A stretch of DNA of 64,000 bases, from positions 786,501 to 850,500 of the forward strand of contig OX457060.1 in NCBI GenBank assembly GCA_949752795.1, read 5' to 3'. The translations under genes were made by a program, and so were the position numbers. Below the pieces are notes generated by a model, which did not search any database, was not told the DNA's origin, and saw only the letters and a list, made by a program, of their open reading frames with translations. Positions 44,877 to 56,136 of the stretch are shown here, piece after piece (position 1 is the stretch's first letter; every line of letters begins with the position of its first letter). This DNA is from Hyperoodon ampullatus. Lineage: Eukaryota; Chordata; Mammalia; Artiodactyla; Ziphiidae.

Positions 44877-45290
44877 GTCTTTTCTTGCTCTCTTCATTTG
44901 TTGTTTGACTTTCTTTAGTGATTACATTTATATTTATTTCTCTTTGTCTTTTTTGTATTTACTGTAGGTTTTTGTTTTGTGGTTACTGTGAGGCTTACAT
45001 ATAATAACTTACACTCTGTTTTAAGTTGATAACAACTTAAGTGTGTTCCCACTTTAAAATCAACATTTTTACTTACTGTCCCCCTGCATGTTTTATGTTT
45101 TTGATGTCATATTTTTACATCTGTTTATTTTGTGTATCCCATAACTAATTATTGTAAACATAGTTACATTTACTACTTTTGTCTTTTAACCTTTACACCA
45201 CTAGCTTTATAAGTAATTAATTATTACCTTTACTATATATTTACTTTTCCAGTGAGACTTATTCTTTCATATGTGATCTTGTTACTAATT
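44877..45290 (-). mobile_element. Older L1, 5' remainder
   Basis: Continuation of the element interrupted at 39342. It runs through 'gtaggtttttgttttgtggt', 'gtatcccataactaattatt' and 'ttttgtcttttaacctttac', the inter-ORF region of an older L1. The left edge is fixed by the second copy of the duplication (44865-44876). Confidence 0.85.
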
Positions 45291-45299
45291 AACTCCCTT

Positions 45300-45430
45300 T
45301 TGAGTCTGTTTTTTCACCTATAAAATGGTATGATAATGTCTTCATCATAGGAGCTCAATTTATGTATGAAATGTATGTGAGGCTGCTTTGTAAATTATCA
45401 GCTACTTTATAAGTTTATTATAAAATGGAC
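45300..45430 (+). mobile_element. MIR fragment
   Basis: 'cacctataaaatggtatgat' followed by 'gaaatgtatgtgaggctgct' is the 3' half of a forward MIR. Confidence 0.5.
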
Positions 45431-46099
45431 ATATCCTTTCATGTCCAGTTTTTGTCACTTTGCCTTTCTGTTTATCTAAGTAATCATGTATGTGTATAGA
45501 TGGCACTGAGCAGATTGCTTTAAAATTACTTATTATATTGTTTTATTAATATGTATTATATTTATTATTACCTATTTTATTGTTTTACTACTATCTGAAT
45601 GTTTGACTTCTATGTAGAATTTATTTATAGTTCGACATCATTTAGTAATTATCCAGAGACACAGACATGGTTTACTGTTACTTTTTTATGACTAGATCTA
45701 TTAGTAAAGGAAATAAGCCTCACCATATCCATTACTCTGTGCGGATGCTATGATTAACTCATCCAGGACTTTATAAAGAGCTAGCCGTAGATTCCCAGTG
45801 TAAGAATATTTGCTTTAAGTTTCTTACCTCAACCTTCTGGTTTTAATTTGATTCAGTCTGAGAAAGGCGAAGTAAATCAAGGACAGAGCAGGCCTGCTTT
45901 GTGAGTTTGGATTGAAAAAATGAGAAATTCAGCCTAGACACTTACCAACGGGGATATGTGATATAATCAATAAAATGGGGAAGGGTTAGGATTTGTTCAG
46001 TACCCCAAAGGAGTCCTCTTTAAAACTATAAATATGCATTAGACTTAGATTCCCCTATCTAGTCCATCAAATATGAAACCAGGAAGTAATTTTTTTCTA
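45431..46099. other. Unassigned AT-rich sequence
   Basis: No gene or family recognised. Confidence 0.4.
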
Positions 46100-46645
46100 A
46101 TACTTTTCTGATTATAGCAGTAATATGTGAGCTGGAAGAAACCTAAAAAGTACACTTGAGCTCAGTAAAGAAAATAAAAACCCTATGATACCACTTCATA
46201 GAGATCACTGTTGTTATTTATAACCATAATCACTGTGAATAGCCTTAAAAGCTTTGTTTTGTGTGTGTTTATACCTATATTTAGATATCATATGTAGTTG
46301 TGTATATAACTGTTGATTTGCAAAATTGAAATCATGGTGTTTTTATTACCTTAATTAAAAATATTTCCTCATTGTCACATGCATGTATGTGAAATATTCA
46401 CTATTTAGATGAACCATAATTTATCTGTGCCCTATTTTTGGACATTGTAAGTTGGCTCCCAGTTTTTGCTCTTATATGTAATGGGGGAATGAAAACAGTC
46501 TTATATGTAAAAATTGGTGTGAAATTTGCTAATTATTTTATGTGGACAGGACCTAAAAATGGAATGTCTGGGTCAAAGTTACCTATAGTTTGAAGGATTT
46601 TTGAAACATATGCCAGATGTTGTCCATAAGAGTCCAATGAGAGCT
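46100..46645 (-). mobile_element. Old L1ME/HAL1-type fragment
   Basis: 'tcattgtcacatgcatgtat', 'gaaccataatttatctgtgc', 'ggctcccagtttttgctctt' and 'aatggaatgtctgggtcaaa' follow an ancient L1 3' region in reverse. Confidence 0.6.
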
Positions 46646-46679
46646 CCCATTGCCATACCACTTCACCGTTGTCTTACCA

Positions 46680-46870
46680 GCTCACCAGGTACTGTTTACT
46701 TTATGCACTGACTGCAAATTATGTTCCTCTCACTATCCCAGCCTTAGTTAAAGCCTCATCATTTCTTCACAGGTTCACTTCAACAGCCTCTAGTCTTGAC
46801 TCTCCAAAGCATTCTCCATGTTTACATGATCTTTCTCAACCAGGAATCTTATCACATCAATGACTTCTCT
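46680..46870 (+). mobile_element. Possible L2 fragment
   Basis: 'tcactatcccagccttagtt' and 'catgtttacatgatctttct' loosely follow the LINE-2 3' region. The call is weak. Confidence 0.3.
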
Positions 46871-47799
46871 ATAGTCTGTATGTGAACCTACATATTCCAG
46901 CATGTGTGCAGAGCTTGTGGTTGCATTGCCACAACCTCTCTAGCCTCATCTGTAGATACTTGCCCACTTACAGTCTTGCCTTCAGTCCTCTTAAATTATG
47001 GTGGAAGCATTCTGATCTGAGACATGATTTTTTAATAAAAAATATTGGTTAAAATAGGGAGACATAAAAATGATATAGTAAAAATGTTTATTATAACTTA
47101 AAATATATGTTCACATTTGTTCATCAGTCTTTTGATGTAGGGCCAAAGCCTTTCCTTTGAATGTGGCTCCACTCATCAAAGTACCTCATCAGTTTTCTTG
47201 TGTAACCACACCCATAATATGTCACTTATGAGTTCCAGTTTGAGTTTCTTTCAAGTAGAATGAATAAAAGAACAGAATCTTGTAGGTTGTTATGGTGTAT
47301 CTCTCAGTCTTTTATGGCTATCTCACTCACTTGTAATTTGACAGTAACTTTTTGGCAGCTAGTTTTTTTGAGTCTTTCCGAAAGATTCAACCTAGTTTTC
47401 TTAGAAACAATAACTCTTTTGGTTCACACTCATATTTCATTGGCTTATATAATATTTAATTAAATTACACAATGTTTAATTAAATTCTAAGGCCAAGCAC
47501 AACTGACATATACATGTTGGGAACCAATATAAGTGACCCTTAACGAGCATACCCCTCAACTGGGGGGAGGCATCAGGTGCCCTGGTCTACTGGAGAGAAA
47601 CCATCAGTATTGGGCTTGAGTGTCAGTATGCCTTTCAGAGAGGATGGAGAGTGTTAATTCAGGAGTGAGTTCAGTAGAAGTCAGTGAAAGAAGTTTTTCA
47701 CTGTCAGTTTTTCACTGTGTTTACAGCTCCTTAAGTAAGTCATAGCCTCTCCCTTCTTTATTTTTGGCCTGTTATTTGCTCTCAGATCCTTACAAATTG
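46871..47799. other. Unassigned sequence
   Basis: Nothing recognised. Confidence 0.4.
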
Positions 47800-48010
47800 A
47801 ATTTTGGTATCATGGCTTCTTCCAGAAAACTTTTCTTCATAGACTCTCCCCTTCCAGATAGTTGTTCCCCCTATTTGCTCACTTAGTGCCTCATGCTATA
47901 GGTTAAAGTATCCCTATATTCAACTGTGAGCCCAGGGAGACCAGGACCATGTCATTTATCTCTGATTCCATGGTCTTGACTTTTAGAAAGTATTGGATAA
48001 GTGAATTTGA
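47800..48010 (+). mobile_element. L2 3' end
   Basis: 'ccagaaaacttttcttcata', 'actgtgagcccagggagacc' and 'aggaccatgtcatttatctc' follow the LINE-2 terminus. Confidence 0.55.
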
Positions 48011-48339
48011 TTTTGCTTTTTCAGAAGGTGGGACAAGTTGAAAAATATAAATATATATCCTCATTATTAAGATATGTTTAATGTTTCTGAAATTTGAATA
48101 GGACTTATAATAAATGTGTTTGTTTATAACCTCAGTAGCTGTTATTGAATTGATGGTGTATCTTAAACATCAAAGCAATGAAACTGGGTTAAAAAAACGA
48201 GATCACTTCAGGGACAATATTCTTCCATAACCACCCCTCCATGCTGCTGTCAGAATCTCTGTTCTGGGCCAATGCAGCATTTCTTTTTTGACATCTAAGT
48301 TCTGAGGGTGGCTCAAGGTGGGGATGCTGTGCAGCCCGT

Positions 48340-48451
48340 GGGTAAGAACACAAAGACTGGAGTCAGAGTGTCTGGGTTCAGATCTTGGCCCTGCCTCATA
48401 CTCTGTGCCCTCGGACAAGTCAGGACCTCACTTTTCTCATCTATAAAATGG
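48340..48451 (+). mobile_element. MIR, interrupted by a CHR SINE
   Basis: Forward MIR: 'ggagtcagagtgtctgggtt', 'cggacaagtcaggacctcac' and 'tctcatctataaaatggaga'. A SINE inserted directly after its core. Confidence 0.75.
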
Positions 48452-48468
48452 AGAAATTCATAACTTTT

Positions 48469-48675
48469 TTTTTTTTTTTTTTTGTGGTACGCAGGCCTCT
48501 CACTGTTGTGGCCTCTGCCGTTGCGGAGCACAGGCTCCAGACGTGCAGGCTCAGCAGCCATGGCTCACAGGCCCAGCCACTCCGCGGCATGTGGGATCTT
48601 CCTGGACCGGGGCACGAACCCGTGTCCCCTGCATCGGCAGGCGGACTCTAAACCACTGCGCCACCAGGGAAGCCC
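48469..48675 (-). mobile_element. CHR-type SINE, short form
   Basis: Reverse-oriented, with a T-run at the left and 'gcgccaccagggaagcc' at the right. The duplication 'agaaattcataactttt'/'agaaagtcataactttt' lies at 48452-48468 and 48676-48692. Confidence 0.95.
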
Positions 48676-48894
48676 AGAAAGTCATAACTTTTAAATGATC
48701 CATAAAAGCCACTTAGAGCTGCTTGGCATATTCTGTGCCTTCAAAATAAGTTAATGGTTGCTATTGCTATTATTGTGAGACCAAAGAATTCATAAAAGTG
48801 ATCCTATAAATAGTATAATCACAGAAGGATTTATAAAAATGCTTTCATAAATAGTAGCATCCCTTCTAAACCCTCGCTGCAAGGAATTCAAAGA

Positions 48895-49130
48895 GGAACT
48901 ACTAGGTGGATAGATATTTGAATCTGGAATCTACCATTTACCAGCTGTAACATTCTGGACTATTTTCTTAACATCTCTTAGTCTTGATTTCTCTACCTGT
49001 AAAATAGAGATAATGACAATGCAAGACTCAGAGGGTTATTATGGATATTAAATTATAGGATGAATGTAAGATATGGCTCTTGGAAGATAATAACTGCTTG
49101 ATAAATGGTACCTATCTCTAGCAGTTATAA
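48895..49130 (+). mobile_element. MIR
   Basis: Forward, nearly full-length MIR: 'accatttaccagctgtaaca', 'tctacctgtaaaatagagat', 'gagggttattatggatatta' and 'taactgcttgataaatggta'. Confidence 0.75.
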
Positions 49131-49815
49131 TCAGTCACAGATTTGGTATGCAAAATAGAACTTTATTTGTTTATAAGTGAATTTTCTCACCTCTTGAGCC
49201 TCCATTTTCTCCACTGGCAGGAAATGAAATTTTGCCAATTTAATGGTAAATTCAGAGACTTCCAGACACTTCCCCTCAATCTCTAGTTTGAGTAAATACT
49301 TAGTTGATTTGGGATTCTTTCCTTTTGCCTTTCACTTTACATCTCCCTTAGGGTGAGGTTCTGGGGATTATGTGTTATTCTGAGATCTGTGACACTTCCA
49401 TTCAGATATAGGGTTTCCAATGGTGTTAGCTCTGCTGAGTGCACAGCTGAAAGTTTTCATTCTGTCTCCTGGCCCCAGACCCTGCCGATACCTCCGGTTG
49501 CTTGGAGCCTGGTGCACCTGCTTCATCTCTGATACTTTGAGGGAAATTCTTGTTTCTCCATCACCTCACTGGAGAGTGCAGACCTGTACAGTGGCCCCCA
49601 TGCATGTCCATGCTCCCCCTGTGCTGCCATGGCTCTTCCATCCCTCCAGACCCTGCTGGGTGCTGAGTTTCTCTCAGCTTCTGAACTCACCTGGGGTTTC
49701 TTTTGCTTCGTCCCCCGTCTACATGGGCTTGGCTCAGAGTGCAGATGGGGAGAGAAAGGCTCTATTTCCTTCTCAGAAACCCATAACGGTATTTAACTCT
49801 TATTCTTTGCATTAG
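49131..49815. other. Unassigned sequence
   Basis: The longest frame (49420-49815, +) has no known domain. No repeat recognised. Confidence 0.4.
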
Positions 49816-50398
49816 TTTTCTGTTGCTGCCATAACAAATCACTGGACATTTAACAGCTCAAAACACCACACATTTATTATCTCACAGTTCTGTAGGTTAG
49901 AAGTCTAGGGTGACTTGGCTGACTTCTCAGACTTGGGTTTCACGAGGCCAAAATCAAGGTTCACTTCAGGCTTACCAGGTTGTTAGAAGAACCCAGTTTC
50001 TTGCCTTTATAGGACTGAAATCCTCATTTCCTTGCTGAGTGTCAACTGGGGGTTGTTCTCAGCTTCTTGTGGCCACCCGCTTTCCTTGGCTCATGGCTCC
50101 CTTCTTTCATCTTCAAAGCCAGCAATGGTGGGTTGAGTCCTTCTCACATGTTGAATCTCTCTGACCTCACTTTCTGTCTCATCTTTTCTGCCTTCCTTTT
50201 TCCATGCATCTCTCTGACTCTTCTGACTCAGGTGATTACATTGGACCCACCTCGATAATATCCCTGTCTTAAGGTCAGCTGATGAGTAACCTTAATCCAT
50301 TTGTGAAGTCCCTTCAGAGCAGTACCTAGATTAATGGCTGGATTAGTAGCCAGGAACAGGAAATGTCGGTATATCTTTAGAATTCTGCCTGTAACACT
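49816..50398 (-). mobile_element. MaLR (MLT1-like) solo LTR
   Basis: On the + strand it starts 'ttagttttctgttgctgcca' and runs through 'tttattatctcacagttctg', 'aaagccagcaatggtgggtt' and 'gtgattacattggacccacc' to 'gaattctgcctgtaaca'. That is the complement of an ERVL-MaLR LTR beginning TGTTACA. No internal sequence remains. Confidence 0.75.
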
Positions 50399-50964
50399 CT
50401 TACCCCAAATCTCCCTTGACTCTCCTCTGTCAGTGGAGGGATAAACTGGCTGGGATAAACTGGCTAGGCATGTATTCCTCAAAATCATCACTTATCCTAG
50501 GAGCTCAGCTTTTGATATCTAAGAAATGTTCCAAAGTGCCAAACTATTTTTTCTATCATAGGCTTCAAGATGCTCTGGATGTCTAGCACTAAAATTAACT
50601 TTTCTCTCTGTTATATCATGTGTATCCCATGGACAGTGTGTACAGAAAGGCCTCCCTGTCTCTTTGGATGGTGGTTAAAGGATAAAGGCATGCCAGTTTG
50701 GTTAATCAAACATATATTGACTATTCTATAGACAGTGGTATGAGAGATTCTAGCCTTAAGGAATTTATAACCCAGTAGGGGTGAGTTTCATTTAAATAAA
50801 TACTTATAATAAATGCACAATGTGAGAAGACTGTGTAGGAATACACATGGTACTGTCAGAACCTAGAGGAGGAGGCTGGGACTTTCAATTGAGAGGTGAA
50901 GGTTTAAGAAACAGTGGCGTATAGGCAGGCCTAGAAGAAAAGTGGTGGCTGAGAAATAACTATA
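50399..50964. other. Unassigned; part resembles the old repeat class of 1845-2560
   Basis: The words 'attctagccttaaggaattt' and 'aatacacatggtactgtcag' at about 50740-50860 recall the unnamed ancient repeat. No gene recognised. Confidence 0.3.
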
Positions 50965-51170
50965 CATGCTTGCAATCTGCGAAGTATTTTTCTATACTGA
51001 ATTTCATTCAGTAATCACAGTTACTTTTTGCAGTAGGGATTGTAGTAGTATTTGTGTTACAGATGTATGAGGTAAGGCTGAGAAACTTGCTCAAAATCAG
51101 ATTCCATCTTTGACTGAGATTGAACCCTTGATCTAACTCCAGATCATGTGCTTTTGTACTAATCACATTA
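50965..51170 (-). mobile_element. MIR
   Basis: Reverse MIR: 'ttacagatgtatgaggtaag', 'ctgagattgaacccttgatc' and 'ctccagatcatgtgcttttg'. Confidence 0.55.
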
Positions 51171-51244
51171 AGATGAGCGGGAGGAGGAGAGGCAAACCAC
51201 GTGGCGAGAACTGGGTGAGCAAAGGTAGTGAGGTGACTAATATG

Positions 51245-51715
51245 GTGTGTACAGTAGCTAGCCTTCAATAGCCTCTTATGATCCCCACCTATGGGTATTG
51301 ACACCTTTGTGTAGTCCCCCACCAAACTGGATTGGGCTGGCCTGTGAAACCAATAGGATATTACAAATGATGATGTGTGATTCTGAGGCTAGGTCAAAAC
51401 AGACCTTGTAGCTTGCAGCTGGCTTTCCTGAGTCTCTCACTCTGAAGGGAAACAGCTACCATGCCCTAAGAGACCAGCGTCCCTCTGGGGAGGTCCACGT
51501 GGCAAGGCCATAGGAAAGCCATCTTGGCAGCAGGTCTTCCAGTCCCAGTCAGGTCTTCAGATGACTGTATCCCTGTGGGAGACCCTGAACTAGAATCAGC
51601 CAGTTAAACTGCTGTCAGATTCCTGACCCACAGAAACCGTTGTGAGGTATTTATTGTTGTTTTAAGCTACCAGGTTTTGGGTTAACTTGTTTCACAGTAA
51701 TAGGTAACTAATACA
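51245..51715 (+). mobile_element. MaLR (MLT1-like) solo LTR
   Basis: Forward LTR: 'ggattgggctggcctgtgaa', 'ccagtcccagtcaggtcttc', 'gtatttattgttgttttaag', 'ctaccaggttttgggttaac' and a terminal 'gtaactaatacag'. It lies about 0.85 kb from the other MLT1-like LTR, in the opposite orientation. Confidence 0.75.
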
Positions 51716-52327
51716 GCATAGGTTTTAAAAGAGTAAGTAATTAATCTTATTTAAATAGTGTTGAACAGATTGTAAGAAACCTGCCCTGCAGTCTAAGAAC
51801 CTTAGTGTTTATTCTGTAAGCATGAGGGAGACACTGAACGGTTTCTAACAGAAGAGCGCTTAGAAAAATAGAATATTGGAGAGTCTCTTATGTATAGAAT
51901 ATTTACAAATTAACTGACTTCCTTGCCATTTGGGCCTGGAAAGCAGTCACTGAGGAGTTAAACATCTTCTAAATACTTCCATCTCATCTTTTTCTGAGTC
52001 TGAAAATCTGTATCTCACTCTTTGAGTCCTAGGAATCATATTTTATTTTTGTTTTTCTAATTAGTGGAGAGCTTCCTACTTCCAGCATTCCTGCAAGGCT
52101 AGCATGAGCCCCTGAAAGACAAAATGTCTTGTCCTAAGAGTGTGCTAGAGGCAGACCCATGGGTCACCACCAGAAAAGAGTGTACGTGGCGTGAGCATGT
52201 GATTAGATTTCAGCCAAACACAGGCACAGGGAATAGTGTGTAGTAGAAGCTCTGATCTGGAGCCTCTGTTCTCTGGCCTTCCGGTGCAGTCACATCCTCG
52301 GTGAGCTCTGCCTGAAGCTTGGGGGCA
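51716..52327. other. Unassigned sequence
   Basis: Nothing recognised. Confidence 0.4.
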
Positions 52328-52520
52328 GAATGACGCAGTGGAAAGAACAGTATATTAGAGAGTCTGAAGAGGGAAGTGCGAGTTCTCACTGTGCCACTGA
52401 CAAGCTGTGTGATCTTGGGCAAATATCGAATCCCCTGGGTCTCAGTATCTCTGCCCGTAAAATGAGGAAGGGTTGGATTAGATGATTCCCAAGGCTCATC
52501 CTAATTACAACGTTCCATGA
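52328..52520 (+). mobile_element. MIR
   Basis: Forward MIR: 'acgcagtggaaagaacagta', 'ccactgacaagctgtgtgat', 'cttgggcaaatatcgaatcc' and 'ggattagatgattcccaagg'. Confidence 0.75.
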
Positions 52521-53207
52521 CTTAGGATTCCTTTTATGTGATATCTCCATCAAAACTGGGAGAGTTCAGAGCGATAATCTGACTATTTCTAAAGGGAATA
52601 GGACAAGTACCATAACCAAAAATGTTCCTTGGAAACTTTTGTATTGTTATTAGACACAATGTATATCCGTTTGCTTAGTTTTCTGTGTAACATGAGTATT
52701 CCTTTGTAATTATAAGAATTACTTAATTTCTAAAAGGTTTGATTTCCCACCATAGAGGTTATGGTGGGAAAAATTAGAAATGCTGCCTGCCATTCATGCG
52801 TTAACAGTACATAAGTCAGTAAGCGAGTCTGTGCCATAGGTATTGTTCAGTGTGATTTCTATTCTGTTTAATAATTGCAATTTTAATTGATAATTGTGAT
52901 TTATACCATCATCTTAACACCTTACAGGAGGTGCGGCCCCCTGCCTACTAATCTAGACTGATCTTAGTTTTGGTGTAACATTAGTATGTAATAGGATGCT
53001 TGGAAATTGCAGTTTGTAGCTATTACAGAGTTTCTTTTCAGGATTGGTAAGTGGAGACACCCCTTACAGAACCCTACAGGGTAATGAAATCCATTAATTA
53101 ATCACAAATTGTGTATTATAGCTTCCATTGTAATTGTAAATCTTTTTCAGCAAGCCTGTTTTGCCCACTTTTTTTTCTTTCTCCTTTTTCCCCCATCCAT
53201 CTCTCAG
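52521..53207. other. Repeat-poor AT-rich block upstream of the microexon candidate
   Basis: I recognise no interspersed repeat. The last 45 bases (about 53163-53207) form a long pyrimidine tract ending in 'ctctcag', a strong splice-acceptor shape on the + strand. Confidence 0.45.
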
Positions 53208-53230
53208 AAGACTGGTGAAAATGCAACCAG
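53208..53230 (+). other. Candidate 23-nt microexon
   Basis: The 23 bases 'aagactggtgaaaatgcaac' plus 'cag' lie between a pyrimidine tract ending 'ctctcag' (acceptor AG at 53206-53207) and a near-consensus donor 'gtaagc' at 53231-53236. One forward frame would read KTGENAT plus a split codon. Its length is not a multiple of three, so inclusion would shift frame or lie in an untranslated region. I recognise no host gene and no neighbouring exons in the window, so this is a splice-signal observation, not a gene call. Confidence 0.3.
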
Positions 53231-53236
53231 GTAAGC

Positions 53237-53848
53237 AAGCAGATAAATGAAAATGAAGAAAATCAAGTGACCTAGATGTTTTAAGAGCTACATAAACTCA
53301 AACTCTGGTGATTCTGGAGTTTATCTGAGTGTGGGGAGGGGAGGGTAGGGAGGTAGGTCACCAGGTACAGTAGCTTGCCCTGTTTGAGCATGTAACCCCA
53401 ACTTCAGACACTGGCAGACAGGATGACAAGCAGAAATAAATAGTTGGTGCTGGGTGTATGAAAGGAAGTATTTTCACATCAGCCCTTCCGCTGTGGACCC
53501 TATTTACACACTCCAATAGGTTATTTTTTTCTTTTTCTAGACTTCTTTCATTCTAAGAGGATTACACCCTCCATTGCTTTTGGTCCACAAATCCTCCAAT
53601 GCCATTTGATCGGCATGTTTGTGACATTTTTGTTTGGATCAGGATTTGACCATACCTCTAGTGGTCTGAGGAGGTGACAAGTGTTGCTGGGTGGCCAGAA
53701 TAGCCAGAGGGTGGTGTGAGTTCATTGCTAAATTCTAGAACAGTGCCAGAAGGATGCTGGGATTCTTCTTCTTTTATTCTTTTCAAAACTCTGACTTGAA
53801 ACAGATAAAAACTCCTGAACTTACGGAAGCAAAACTCTATCTCCTAAG
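53237..53848. other. Unassigned sequence
   Basis: No repeat or gene recognised. A short G-rich run ('gtggggaggggagggtaggg') lies at about 53331-53352. Confidence 0.4.
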
Positions 53849-53992
53849 GCTGTGGTTTTAAAACTTGAGTTACCAGCCCAGAAACGCAGACTTTCTGATT
53901 CAGTAAGTATGAAATAAGGCCTGATAATTTGCATTTCTAACAAGTTTCCCGGTGTTGCGGATACTGCTGGTCCCATTTTGGGAACTGCTGTC
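53849..53992 (-). mobile_element. MER5A-like hAT-Charlie DNA element
   Basis: Reverse MER5 pattern: 'ctgtggttttaaaacttgag', 'gactttctgattcagtaagt', 'ataatttgcatttctaacaa' and 'tcccattttgggaactgctg'. The ends are degenerate inverted copies. Non-autonomous and ancient. Confidence 0.75.
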
Positions 53993-54244
53993 TTAAAGAT
54001 TCTCCCAACCTGGAGCAATTGGAAATCAGGCTCCAGTCCCCCCAGAGTTTCTCGACTCTCCCACTCCTTTGAGGCCAGCTGGGCTCTGCCCCACTGTCCC
54101 TTGGGTCTGGGGTCATGGGTGTGTGCTCATATCCTGTCCTTCAGACCCAGAGTGTCCCAGACAGCTGAGAACTCTGGGACGCCCAACCATCTGAATTTCT
54201 GAGCACAGTATAAAACCAGAGATTTGGCACAGAAGTTGTGATCC

Positions 54245-54415
54245 CCTGTGACCTTAGGAACATTGTCATTTAATCTTGAAAATAACACTCTAGGTGGGGA
54301 GCATTCTCACTTTTATCTATGAGGAATTGAAACTGAAGAAGTTGAAATTACTTGCCCAGAAGTAAATTGCTGAACTGGTGTTTGAACCCAGGATTATGGC
54401 TTCAGTGCCTGATTT
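54245..54415 (-). mobile_element. MIR
   Basis: Reverse MIR: 'tgtcatttaatcttgaaaat', 'aattacttgcccagaagtaa' and 'ctggtgtttgaacccaggat'. Confidence 0.7.
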
Positions 54416-55908
54416 TCCTTTACCTACGTCTCCGTTTCTCCTGGGTTCCATTTTGACCTCTTTCCTCATTTTTATGTAGCCAAGATTACAAAGACTCTCT
54501 TTAATTAGGGTTTGAATTATGACTTACATATACATATGTGTGTATTTATGTATATGTGATTATATATACACACACACACATGCTCCATGCTTCATTTTTA
54601 TTATTTTGCATGTATTTGTAGTATAGTATATAATATGCATCCTTGAAGTTGCCCTGAAGCAGTTTAGGAACAGGGCAAGGAATACATATATACCCCTAAG
54701 TCTAGTGAACTCGTGCACATGCACATTACTCATCCACACACAAACTGGCTTTTCCTCCATGCCTCACATTAAGTCTAAGAAAATCTGTCTCTTTGCTTGC
54801 CATGGACTCATACTAAGTTCCAGCCATGCCCTTGACTGCCATCAGTAAATGGAGTGAAAACTGCCTTCGCTGCCCTGCCCTCCTCGAACTATCCTCAGTA
54901 CTTCACCATAAAGGAGGAGATTTAAGTCATCCTTTAGTTCTGGTGGGAGAGAGTTGGCAGGTCTGTATTGACAGATCCACTCTGTTGGAAAACAAGAACC
55001 AGCCCTGAGGGCTTTGAGGGTGTATCTGCAGTGAGTCTATATACTTTGTCCACATTAATAGCAATGCAGGTTTTTTTTCCTTTCCTAAAGAAAACAGCTC
55101 TTTTTCCACTGAGGGGTGGACGGGGGGAGCAAACCAAAAAACAAAAATTCTGGCGTCTGCTGTTGAAGACTGTAGTGAACAAGGACCTCGGTTACAGGAA
55201 GAATGGTGATAAGAAGGAAAAATTGGTGGTTGTAGGTACCCCCAGGAACAAAATGACTGGGAAATACACAATCACTTGTTTTTATTTTTAAGTTTACTTG
55301 TGGAAGTGGGTGCTGGAAAGGTTGCAGCTTGTGAGTTATTGTAAGTGGTGGAAGGAGGGTTGTTTGAAATCTGAAAGGAAATTGTAACAGCAGATGTGAA
55401 TGGGTGGCCTGTATAACTAGGTACCTGGTGGGTGTTAGAGGTATGAGCACGCTAGTGGATGTACTTCGGTTCAGCTGTGTGTGGGTGTCTGCAGTCTCCT
55501 AGTGTTCCTTCTGGCTGAAGTTGCTCACAAGCAAACAAATAATTTGCATTATGCTCAAATTGTTTCCTAGTATACCAATTGCATTGAAACAAATTTGTGT
55601 TTTCAAACAGGCAGTATAGTACAACTGACTTTACACGTCAGTTCTCAGAGGATTCCCTGTTTCCCTTGTTATTAGAATACTTGATGGCCTTCAGTGAGAT
55701 GAGAGGTATGTGAGGACGGCTCTCTTATACACATTTACTTCTTACCTCATAAAATTTTAGATAATATAAAGTAATTAGTAAAGTCCCCCTCCAATGTCAC
55801 GAAATGGATGTTAATGTTTTTTGGGCCACATAAAAATTTCCCATGTAGCAAAATGACCTTGTTAAGATGACATGTTCTCACCCCATCCCCCACCTCACCA
55901 CGACCTTT
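54416..55908. other. Unassigned sequence with small simple repeats
   Basis: A TA/CA-rich simple stretch lies at about 54525-54582. No gene or family recognised. Overlapping frames at 54.9-55.4 kb on both strands have no known domain. Confidence 0.4.
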
Positions 55909-56120
55909 TTTTTTTTTTTTTTTTTTTTGCGGTACGCGGGCGTCTCACTGTTGTGGCCTCTCCCCGTTACGGAGCACAGGCTCCGGACGCGCAGGCTCAG
56001 CGGCCGTGGCTCACGGGCCCGGCCGCTCCGCGGCATGTAGGATCTTCCCAGACCGGGGCACGAACCCATGTCCCCTGCATCGGCAGGCGGACTCTCAACC
56101 ACTGCGCCACCAGGGGAGCC
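55909..56120 (-). mobile_element. CHR-type SINE, short form
   Basis: Reverse-oriented with a long T-run and CpG-rich body. The exact 16-bp duplication 'cctcaccacgaccttt' lies at 55893-55908 and 56121-56136. The retained CpGs and exact duplication suggest a relatively recent insertion. Confidence 0.95.
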
Positions 56121-56136
56121 CCTCACCACGACCTTT

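Noticed and set aside
49420..49815. A 131-codon frame as a gene
   Set aside because: No recognisable domain, no paired splice sites or poly(A) context, and no sign of codon-level structure.
53030..53050. Acceptor 'ttcttttcag' and donor 'gtaagt' only 5 nt apart
   Set aside because: Five nucleotides is too short to be a credible exon, and there is no supporting context.
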